A stretch of 47,397 nt of DNA from a virus, in the IMG/VR virus record IMGVR_UViG_3300009034_000065, positions 1 to 47,397 of that record. One strand, 5' to 3'. The translations under genes were made by a program, and so were the position numbers. Shown here piece by piece: positions 19,682-26,383 of this stretch (position 1 is its first letter; the number at the start of each line of letters is the position of its first letter). The notes beneath the pieces were generated by a model. It saw only the letters and a list, made by a program, of their open reading frames with translations, searched no databases and was not told the DNA's origin.

Positions 19682-20617
19682 TTAGACCTTGTAATCATAT
19701 ATTCCTATGTTGCTAACGACAAAATCTTCTGTAGAATCACCACCTGGCAAACAGTGCCAATTGATCGTGCTTTCCATCAAATCATTTCTTAAACTCATTT
19801 GTTCGATTTCAAATACACAACCCTCTAACCTAACACCCCAATTAGTATTACAAATACCAAAAATATTATATCCAAATACAATATTGCTTGTCTCATAACA
19901 TCTATTTTCATTAGCCAAAGCCAATTCAGCCACAACAGTATTTCTGCCCATAACAGTCATTGTGCCAGTTATTTCTCTCAGTTTAGGAGCAATATCTTGT
20001 GGAGCAAGTTTTCTATTCATCGTATAAAAACGTTCAACATTATTATTAACATTGCATTCGAAATTTCTTATCCATGTGCCATTCATAGAACCTCCGACAG
20101 ATGCTTGAACTACTAATATAACATCATTCCATGTAACTGCTCTCGCATTCCGTTGGGCGAATGTTAGAAATGTACTATGAGAATTAATAAATTGCTCTCT
20201 GTCCGTACCTATAACATCGATTTCCATATTAACAAGTTCACCATGTGCAACGGTAAATCTCAGAGTATTGATAACACAATTATTAAATGTAAAACCAGCA
20301 TTATCACTGGTATATTTTACTTGCGAAACGAATGGTACTAAATATCCTTCTTGTGTTCTTGTTATCGCTCTTCCCCAAAGAAATGGTATTAAATATGTTG
20401 AAGCCGCTCCACCTGTTTCCAATACCGCTGGAAAACCTATTGTCCCTCCTACCTCTTTTGGACCAAGCTTGTAAACAGTATAATCGAACTTACTTGAAAC
20501 AACTTCTGGTTTTTCAATAGCCTGTGTTAACTTCAATTCGCATGATGTGGCACGTAACCCTCTATCCGCGATTTTCACAAAGCCAATATAACCCATATAT
20601 GCTGGTGGATAAGGCAT
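19682..20617 (-). CDS. Major tail tube protein (predicted)
   Basis: A 311-residue, beta-rich protein two genes upstream of the tape measure and directly upstream of the chaperones. The pattern 'NVNNNVERFY' ... 'APQDIAPKLREITGTMTVM' resembles the part of tube proteins where a strand is followed by 'p-I-x-x-x-x-R-x-I-x-G-x-x-x-V'. Tube proteins polymerise as hexameric rings around the tape measure to form the DNA conduit. It is longer than simple tubes of about 160-200 residues, so an extra surface domain is likely. It carries its own terminator, as expected for a very abundant product. The ATG at 20617 is preceded by AAGGAGT. Whether the tail is contractile cannot be told; no sheath gene is recognised here. 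Confidence 0.7.
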   Translation of the reverse strand: MPYPPAYMGYIGFVKIADRGLRATSCELKLTQAIEKPEVVSSKFDYTVYKLGPKEVGGTIGFPAVLETGGAASTYLIPFLWGRAITRTQEGYLVPFVSQVKYTSDNAGFTFNNCVINTLRFTVAHGELVNMEIDVIGTDREQFINSHSTFLTFAQRNARAVTWNDVILVVQASVGGSMNGTWIRNFECNVNNNVERFYTMNRKLAPQDIAPKLREITGTMTVMGRNTVVAELALANENRCYETSNIVFGYNIFGICNTNWGVRLEGCVFEIEQMSLRNDLMESTINWHCLPGGDSTEDFVVSNIGIYDYKV

Positions 20618-20650
20618 TATTTACTCCTTGTTAATTAATTTTTAATTTTA

Positions 20651-21031
20651 TTATGACCAATCCACGTAACTTGCATCTATATCATATCCTGCTCTCGCAG
20701 AAAGATCATAGAATGTAGGATCTAACAAATTAGGCCAAACGTTGTTAAATATATAACCATTCACCGTACCAGATGTAGACCTCTCAACCACATGCTGTTG
20801 TAAAGAACTAACAGCAGGCAGTATGTTGGTTGGCGAAGTAAGCAATTCTACATTTGAAACATAAGTTTGCCAAAAATCGTTAAGCAAATCTACCTCTGGC
20901 ATAATAACTTGCAACATAACAACTTTGTATACCGCATCAAAAAGATCCTGCTGAGCAGAAACTATTGTATCTCTTGCATTAGCCAAATCATTCGAAATTG
21001 ACAAATAATCTGCACCATTAATAACAGGCAT
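20651..21031 (-). CDS. Structural-cluster protein of unknown function, 126 aa
   Basis: A 126-residue protein with a helical N-terminal half (residues ~10-60, beginning 'MPVINGADYLSISND') and a Trp/Tyr-containing C-terminus. It is 33 bases upstream of the tail tube gene, with a clear TGGGAGATATATA ribosome-binding site. Its position before the tube suggests a tail completion or minor tail role, but no family is recognised. Upstream lies an inverted repeat that contains the TTCCGA motif. Confidence 0.5.
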   Translation of the reverse strand: MPVINGADYLSISNDLANARDTIVSAQQDLFDAVYKVVMLQVIMPEVDLLNDFWQTYVSNVELLTSPTNILPAVSSLQQHVVERSTSGTVNGYIFNNVWPNLLDPTFYDLSARAGYDIDASYVDWS

Positions 21032-21070
21032 TATATATCTCCCATATATTCTTATACTTATATGTTATAT

Positions 21071-21104
21071 TTTCCGATACATGGTAAAAATCCTTCTTCG
21101 GAAA
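21071..21104 (-). promoter_or_regulatory. Inverted repeat carrying the TTCCGA motif
   Basis: TTTTCCGA at 21071-21078 is the exact inverted complement of TCGGAAAA at 21097-21104, with an 18-base spacer. On the minus strand this reads TTTTCCGA...TCGGAAAA, upstream of the 126-aa and tube genes. It may combine a promoter-like motif with a hairpin, or be an operator with dyad symmetry. Confidence 0.4.
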
Positions 21105-21119
21105 ATATTTTTTTTATTC

Positions 21120-22316
21120 CTAAAATACCTCTATAGATATACTTCTACTATTTACTTTTATTCCCTCTACAACTTCTTTTACTTTTTCTGCAAAAAATTT
21201 ATTACAAAACTTTTTAGAAATTCCAACAACACAATTTCTTATTCCATCAAACAATGTAGGATTTCTATCTCTAATGTTTTTAATATACAAGATTTTCTTA
21301 GCTATTCCTTCTGGCGATGCAACTTGATATTCTTTTCCATTATCTCCAATATAAGTAATACTTTCTACTATAAATCTATAAGATCGAGGAAGCATCTCTA
21401 CCACTTCTTTTAAAGCTCCGACATTTGTTATCACTGGTATGCACCCAGCAGACATTCCTTCTAATAAACTTAGTGCTGTTGAAGATCGAACAGAAACATC
21501 AACTATAATATCAGATTTATTATATTCCTTGTTTAACTCACAAGCGTCTATACCATCATTTATAGAAACAAATTTTTTAGGCAATTCAATTACAGAAGAT
21601 AAATCATATCTCTCAATTAATGTTTCCAAATCATAATCACCCAAAGACGAATGATTTGTATGTAAATATCCAGCTACATCACCATGCATATATTTTATAG
21701 ACAAAATAAATGCCGCTATATTGGATGATTGAGAATTTTTAGCACAACTCATTATTCTCATTGGGGATACAATTTTGTCTTCTCTGTCCACAAAAAATAC
21801 ATCATGGTCTGATCCATACGGAATATATTGACAATCTACATTTATATTTTCAGAAATTTCTTTGTTGGCCTGCTTCGTTGTGGTAATTATAGAATCCATA
21901 GATACAAAAAACTCTATCATCTTTTCATTGATAGGAGATGAATCTATGGCCAAAATTGATATCCACTTAAAAGCGTTTGGATCTAATGTTTTTATCGCAT
22001 TCAATGGAGACATATCCACATAATCGAATATAGAAACTACTACATCTGGCTTAATTTTTTTAACGATTTCATATAAACCGATTGTTGCTTTGTCCACTGG
22101 AACCTTCGAAAATGGATGCATTTCACATTTTTTCTTTCCATCCTGTTCGAATATGTATTTCCCATTATCATTTGGCATAAACCAAGATAAATCGAGATGC
22201 CACACTGCACTATTAATGATATGATCATCTTTCGATAAAATATTAATAACATCAGTATGAATTTTTCCCAATTTAGTCAATAAATATGGACATGGGCCAA
22301 CTGTTAAAATATTCAT
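21120..22316 (-). CDS. GT-B fold glycosyltransferase, group 1 type
   Basis: A 398-residue protein if it begins at the ATG at 22316 (MNILTVGP), which has AGGAGATTGTACG upstream; a longer reading to 22403 would overlap the previous gene. The C-terminal half holds 'SLLEGMSAGCIPVITNVGAL', the E-x7-E region in which glycosyltransferases of the group 1/GT4 type bind the donor nucleotide-sugar. 'MRIMSCAKNSQSSN' marks the start of that domain. The N-terminal domain is Rossmann-like ('KPDVVVSIFDYVDMS'). It sits inside the tail-morphogenesis block, so it could modify virion proteins, for instance the Ser-rich tail protein, or host surface sugars. Substrate unknown. Confidence 0.8.
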   Translation of the reverse strand: MNILTVGPCPYLLTKLGKIHTDVINILSKDDHIINSAVWHLDLSWFMPNDNGKYIFEQDGKKKCEMHPFSKVPVDKATIGLYEIVKKIKPDVVVSIFDYVDMSPLNAIKTLDPNAFKWISILAIDSSPINEKMIEFFVSMDSIITTTKQANKEISENINVDCQYIPYGSDHDVFFVDREDKIVSPMRIMSCAKNSQSSNIAAFILSIKYMHGDVAGYLHTNHSSLGDYDLETLIERYDLSSVIELPKKFVSINDGIDACELNKEYNKSDIIVDVSVRSSTALSLLEGMSAGCIPVITNVGALKEVVEMLPRSYRFIVESITYIGDNGKEYQVASPEGIAKKILYIKNIRDRNPTLFDGIRNCVVGISKKFCNKFFAEKVKEVVEGIKVNSRSISIEVF

Positions 22317-22347
22317 CGTACAATCTCCTATCTCTAATATAAGCGTA

Positions 22348-23256
22348 TTAATGTAAATGAACTTCTCTTGGTGGATACAACCAAATAAGTTCTTCCCATG
22401 CAAACCAACTAATTCTTGCAGCTTTTAATAATGTACCCTTAAAAATTTCTCCATAAGTTACAGAAGCTGGCCAAGAATTATATATAAATCTTTCGCAAAA
22501 AATAACCAATGGATTATCTGTTAATAAAAAACTACAACCAGGATTTGCAGTCAATTCTAATGTCTGCTCGTCTACAACGCTTTTTAAAACCAATTCTGAT
22601 TGTTTCCATTCATCCTCAATAATTACACGACCAGGAGCTAAAAATCCATCTGTGCTACTTACTCTGATATACATATCACTAGCATCGATATTTGCTATAG
22701 CGGAAGTGGCGGTATAAGGAGCAACCAGAGGATATATATTTTGTTTCAAACCAAAAATAATTGATTCAGTCAATTTTATATTAGTGACATATCCCTTCTC
22801 TTGCGCTGCGGCTTTATTATATATGGTCAAATCAATTTGAAAGTTTTCTTTCGTGCTATCTATAGTCAGCCATTCAGAATCTAAAGATTTCGCATTTATT
22901 GTGATGGCAGGAAATCTTGGTATATTTTCTGGTTCTCCCATATAAATTCCCTCTATCATCTTCTCGCCAAAAGTTTTCTGCAAAACAGAAGCTTGATCAG
23001 TAGTCCAATTATTTTGTAACGGATATACTAACTCTAAATAAGTATCATCAACAATACTAGAAACCGTATTACCTAATTCGCCCCCTCTAATCGGGTCTCT
23101 AATCATAATTTCATCGCCAACTTGGAATCTACCAGTGTTTTTAATTTCGATAAGAGTATCACCAGCATACACGTCTGATTCTAATGGCATTTGCGTATTA
23201 GTCCAATTATTTACGATATTTTTCAAACTACTAATTATTTCTGACGCACCAGCCAT
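22348..23256 (-). CDS. Tail terminator/completion-like protein with two inserted repeats
   Basis: A 302-residue protein between the neck-like protein and the tail genes. Residues ~95-180 ('IPRFPAITINAKS', then a strand and the helix 'NIKLTESIIFGLKQNIYP') resemble tail terminator proteins. Two copies of a ~55-residue beta module are inserted, at about 28-85 ('GRFQVGDEIMIRDP' ... 'VDDTYLELVYPL') and 190-250 ('DGFLAPGRVIIEDE' ... 'VDEQTLELTANPG'). A third copy occurs in the 241-aa protein two genes upstream. In known phages such proteins cap the tube and join it to the head. The assignment rests on gene order and weak pattern similarity. Confidence 0.45.
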   Translation of the reverse strand: MAGASEIISSLKNIVNNWTNTQMPLESDVYAGDTLIEIKNTGRFQVGDEIMIRDPIRGGELGNTVSSIVDDTYLELVYPLQNNWTTDQASVLQKTFGEKMIEGIYMGEPENIPRFPAITINAKSLDSEWLTIDSTKENFQIDLTIYNKAAAQEKGYVTNIKLTESIIFGLKQNIYPLVAPYTATSAIANIDASDMYIRVSSTDGFLAPGRVIIEDEWKQSELVLKSVVDEQTLELTANPGCSFLLTDNPLVIFCERFIYNSWPASVTYGEIFKGTLLKAARISWFAWEELIWLYPPREVHLH

Positions 23257-23258
23257 AA

Positions 23259-23594
23259 TTATATTCCTTTTAATACATCATCTAAATAATCACGTATAAA
23301 TCTATTCACAATTTCATCTTCCACTTTTTCTTGATTTTTTATAGACTTCTTGGCTAAAAAAGCATTTTCCTTATTATAATTTGTTGGTTTTATCTCAGAT
23401 TGATAAATGACCTCATAGATCGCTTGTGGAACATCACCTTTACCGCCCTCTTGGCTTAATGGAACAGAATCTCTCATCGTTTTTTTCACTTCTTTTACTA
23501 TATCCACACCATCACTACTAGATATCTTCTTAGCCATATTTTCTATGCCTCTTAAAGCCTTTCTAATCTGACTTAAATTTATTATTTCGAACAT
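23259..23594 (-). CDS. Neck / head-tail joining-like protein, 111 aa
   Basis: A 111-residue basic protein between the connector-like and terminator-like genes, where HK97 gp10-type neck proteins usually sit. It has an N-terminal helix ('NLSQIRKALRGIENMAKK'), a middle part with 'MRDSVPLSQEGG', which resembles the 'P-x-x-T-G-x-L' loop region of that family, and a C-terminal helix. Its ATG overlaps the stop of the upstream gene (TAATG) and the next ATG follows its stop by two bases, so translation is tightly coupled. Assignment is inference. Confidence 0.4.
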   Translation of the reverse strand: MFEIINLSQIRKALRGIENMAKKISSSDGVDIVKEVKKTMRDSVPLSQEGGKGDVPQAIYEVIYQSEIKPTNYNKENAFLAKKSIKNQEKVEDEIVNRFIRDYLDDVLKGI

Positions 23595-24319
23595 TATGTC
23601 GGAATCTCCATATCATTTTCTCCCTTCGCATGAGGTAATCCATATTGGTCAGAAAGAGTAGGATTATAAAATCTTCGACCGATACGATGGGCTCCATGAA
23701 GAATTGTTCTTCCATTTAAAATATTATTGAGATCTGCCCTAACCAGACCCCTCATCCATTTTCCATAGTCAGATTCTGACGGAGAAGCTTCAGCCATAAA
23801 ATATTTTTCATATATAGTGGCGGCAGCCCACCTCATTGACATTAGAGGAACAGGATCTGGATACTTTATTCTCAAAACTCTCGTATTAGACGCAGAGAAC
23901 ATATATACTATTGGTTCTGCTGTTTCAAATATATTCATATTTACTGGATCTATAACTTCTTCTATGAGATGCCTTTCTTCTACAGTTCCATTTGTCAACA
24001 AAATTTCATCGCCCACATAAAATGGGCAATAATCTGTAGTAATGATAAAATCATTATAATCATTTATATCGCTTAAAAGACTCGTTTCAAAATCAGCCGT
24101 TTGGCTCAATGGCGTTCTATATAACTCACTAATAGTAGAATCAATTTCCTCATCTGCTCGTTTTATATATTCATCAGCGATATTCTCATCAACTACATTA
24201 AAATCAAATGTATTGCCTATTCTCATTAAATCAGTAGGCGCACTTAAATTCTGAGGAGATGCGCTAGTAAGAGTATTTGCCATTAAATTTTGGACTTGAA
24301 TAATATTGCAATATGCCAT
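23594..24319 (-). CDS. Head-tail connector-like protein, 241 aa
   Basis: A 241-residue protein. It begins with a short helix, then 'ENIADEYIKRADEEIDSTIS' followed by 'LYRTPL', and later 'MRWAAATIYEKYFM' and 'LVRADLNNILNGR'. This helix order is typical of gp6/gp36-like head-completion connectors that bind below the portal. A ~65-residue beta module containing 'FYVGDEILLTNGT' is inserted at residues ~84-150 and matches modules in the 302-aa protein downstream. GGGAGAATAAATTGA precedes the ATG. The connector role is inferred from pattern and gene order, because the portal gene is not in the window. Confidence 0.55.
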   Translation of the reverse strand: MAYCNIIQVQNLMANTLTSASPQNLSAPTDLMRIGNTFDFNVVDENIADEYIKRADEEIDSTISELYRTPLSQTADFETSLLSDINDYNDFIITTDYCPFYVGDEILLTNGTVEERHLIEEVIDPVNMNIFETAEPIVYMFSASNTRVLRIKYPDPVPLMSMRWAAATIYEKYFMAEASPSESDYGKWMRGLVRADLNNILNGRTILHGAHRIGRRFYNPTLSDQYGLPHAKGENDMEIPT

Positions 24320-24445
24320 TCAATTTATTCTCCCAAAAATATAGATAAACCATATTCCCTTTTCTTTTATTTCATTTTTTGGGAGGATTATCCTTTATGC
24401 ATATTTCAATCATATCTTATAGTGATAGAATCAAACAATACGTCA

Positions 24446-25567
24446 TTAATCATCAGTATTTTGTTCCCCCAATATCTCAGATAAATCGTTATCTACAACC
24501 GCTTCATCGTTTTCTTTTTTTGCTTTCTTTCCAGAATTTTTCATAAGTTTTTTCTGAACAACAACTGCTTTTGTCAAACAACCTTTAACAACGGCATTTT
24601 TCGGATCTGATGCAATCTTAATTTCCTTAATTTTAAATGGGAGTTCTAGTTTTCCGATAACTCTTTCAAGCTTCCCACAAAATCCATTAGGCAAAGATGT
24701 ACCACCAGCAACAACGATATCAAGAGGAGTATCAAATTCACTTTTAATCTCCATAAATTTCTTAGAAAAACTGTTCATAACATTTTTAATCATCTTCTCA
24801 TAATATACATCCAATGCGAAAATAACATCATCATCATAATCTAAATTATCAAAATCTAAAAATCTTTCTTTTTTCGCAGTAACTTGAGCCACACTAACAT
24901 CTGTATGATTTGATACTTGTTCATCTACAAAATCACCAGCGCATGCGATGCTTATTCCTATAATTGGCATCCCTTTATAGGCAACAACGCAATTTGTTCT
25001 TCCAGAGCCCCAACTAATTCCAATCCCACTATATGGTGATTCACTACCATCTTTTTCTACTATTGTTGGACGTTCAGATAGAACAACCGCTAAGCCCTCT
25101 TCAATAACTTGAATATTCCATCCATTTCTTTTAAGCATTCCTTCCAATCGAGCCCTATGAAATGCATTATCTTGAGAGCCATCTATCGGATCAGATGATA
25201 CACATGTGCAAACAACAGATTTGTCATCCGGTGCGTTCCCCAAAGAATAATTAATTAATTCAGCAAGAATAAGCATTTTTTTCTTCTCTTTCTTATTTAA
25301 TACACCATCTTTAAGAGGTCTGCGCAATTCGACCTTGTTGGGAAACATCATTGCAAATTTCATAGCATCTTCACCGATGATATAATATTTATTGCCGTCT
25401 CTAACATAATGCCACTTATTCTGCAATAAAATATCTTCTGTGTCTTCGTCGGCATCTAAATCGACAAAAACATTACGAATTGTCTTTATATTTATTTTAT
25501 TTTTATCTCCCATTTCTGCCACTTGGAAAAACATAGTTCCAGGGTCAAGGGCACACGTTCTGCTCAT
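24446..25567 (-). CDS. Actin-like ATPase-fold protein (ParM/MreB type)
   Basis: A 373-residue protein when started at the ATG at 25567, which has AAGGAGATAAAATT upstream. Actin-superfamily landmarks appear in order: phosphate-1 'ALDPGTMFFQVAEM' at residues ~5-18, phosphate-2 'GIGISWGSGRTNCVV' near the middle, and the adenosine motif 'LDIVVAGGTSLPNGF' near residue 300. The Asp usual in phosphate-2 (D-x-G-x-G-T) is replaced by Ser, so hydrolysis may be altered. The C-terminal ~40 residues are Lys-rich, then acidic, a likely disordered tail. Known relatives form filaments for DNA segregation or cell shape. Its place beside connector genes is unusual; role unknown. Confidence 0.7.
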   Translation of the reverse strand: MSRTCALDPGTMFFQVAEMGDKNKINIKTIRNVFVDLDADEDTEDILLQNKWHYVRDGNKYYIIGEDAMKFAMMFPNKVELRRPLKDGVLNKKEKKKMLILAELINYSLGNAPDDKSVVCTCVSSDPIDGSQDNAFHRARLEGMLKRNGWNIQVIEEGLAVVLSERPTIVEKDGSESPYSGIGISWGSGRTNCVVAYKGMPIIGISIACAGDFVDEQVSNHTDVSVAQVTAKKERFLDFDNLDYDDDVIFALDVYYEKMIKNVMNSFSKKFMEIKSEFDTPLDIVVAGGTSLPNGFCGKLERVIGKLELPFKIKEIKIASDPKNAVVKGCLTKAVVVQKKLMKNSGKKAKKENDEAVVDNDLSEILGEQNTDD

Positions 25568-25610
25568 AATTTTATCTCCTTTATTTTTAGATACTTGATC
25601 CATTGAATAT

Positions 25611-25617
25611 ATCGGAA
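25611..25617 (-). promoter_or_regulatory. TTCCGAT motif, candidate phage promoter
   Basis: TTCCGAT followed by ATATTC on the minus strand, ~44 bases before the ATG of the actin-like gene, in the 64-base gap after the 189-aa gene. Same motif family as at 2862 and 14541. Confidence 0.4.
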
Positions 25618-25631
25618 TATGGTCCCGAAAA

Positions 25632-26201
25632 TTAAATTAAATCCTCTAATTCAGATGCTTTTTCATCTATTGAATCATCGATCTTGTCTTCTTGTTTGTA
25701 ATTTATAGAACCATCAGCATTTTCTACAATTCTATTAACGGCCCTAGCATGTATTTCTCTTAAAACACTTTCATCGATTTGATCATTTATTGATTCTTCA
25801 TCCGTGGATTTGTTGGAAGATGGGATGATTGTATCCATCTTTTTCATCATCTTTAAAATCATTTTTTGTGTTTCCTTTTGTGATACTTGTTGCATATTAT
25901 TTGAATTTGATGATAGATAATTTTGAATTTCTTCTCTAATAACCTGCAACATTTTATCGCTAAGGACTTCTTTCTTTTTAATAACAGTTTTTTTCTCAAC
26001 AATTTTCTTTTTCTCTTCTGGGATATCATGTTTTAAAACACGCAGGAACCCTCTACTCTTTGCAATTGATAAATGCTTTGAATCCTCTGGCTTTATTGGC
26101 AAATCCATATTATGTAAATCCCTACATTGGTTTGGAGGGATTTCTACATTTAGATCACTAATACATATTGTTTTTTTGGATGTATTTGCTACTAAATACA
26201 T
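25632..26201 (-). CDS. Protein of unknown function with Lys-rich helical centre, 189 aa
   Basis: The N-terminal ~60 residues form a small beta domain ('VANTSKKTICISDLNVEIPP') of a kind often seen in phage head-tail gene clusters. Next comes a Lys-rich stretch ('EEKKKIVEKKTVIKKKE'), a long helix rich in Gln/Met, and an acidic tail ending 'DEKASELEDLI'. The protein is thus a small domain plus a charged, probably extended region. It starts 3 bases after the stop of the zinc-ribbon gene. No function is assigned; a scaffold or assembly role is possible but unproven. Confidence 0.5.
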   Translation of the reverse strand: MYLVANTSKKTICISDLNVEIPPNQCRDLHNMDLPIKPEDSKHLSIAKSRGFLRVLKHDIPEEKKKIVEKKTVIKKKEVLSDKMLQVIREEIQNYLSSNSNNMQQVSQKETQKMILKMMKKMDTIIPSSNKSTDEESINDQIDESVLREIHARAVNRIVENADGSINYKQEDKIDDSIDEKASELEDLI

Positions 26202-26204
26202 AGA

Positions 26205-26381
26205 TTATATTCTCGTTATTTTAGGTAAAGCTTGAGATGGAGCCTTCAACTTCATTTCATTCATCTTATTACACGAAGGACAAACAAAATAGATCTTATC
26301 ATCGCGAAAATTTATTTCGATTGTGCCTTCATCCTTATCATGATGTCCACAAAATTTACATACACAAATAAACTTAATCAA
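26205..26381 (-). CDS. Small zinc-ribbon protein, 58 aa, TTG start
   Basis: A 58-codon reading frame between the 889-aa and 189-aa genes, filling an otherwise empty gap. It starts at TTG (26381) with GGGGAGATAAT upstream. The protein has a CVCKFCGHH knuckle at residues 6-14 and a second CPSC at 34-37, so four cysteines (C8, C11, C34, C37) can hold a zinc ion in a zinc-ribbon fold. The end is basic and proline-containing. It would bind nucleic acid or protein. It begins 2 bases after the upstream stop, which supports it as a real, coupled gene. Confidence 0.6.
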   Translation of the reverse strand: MIKFICVCKFCGHHDKDEGTIEINFRDDKIYFVCPSCNKMNEMKLKAPSQALPKITRI

Positions 26382-26383
26382 AA

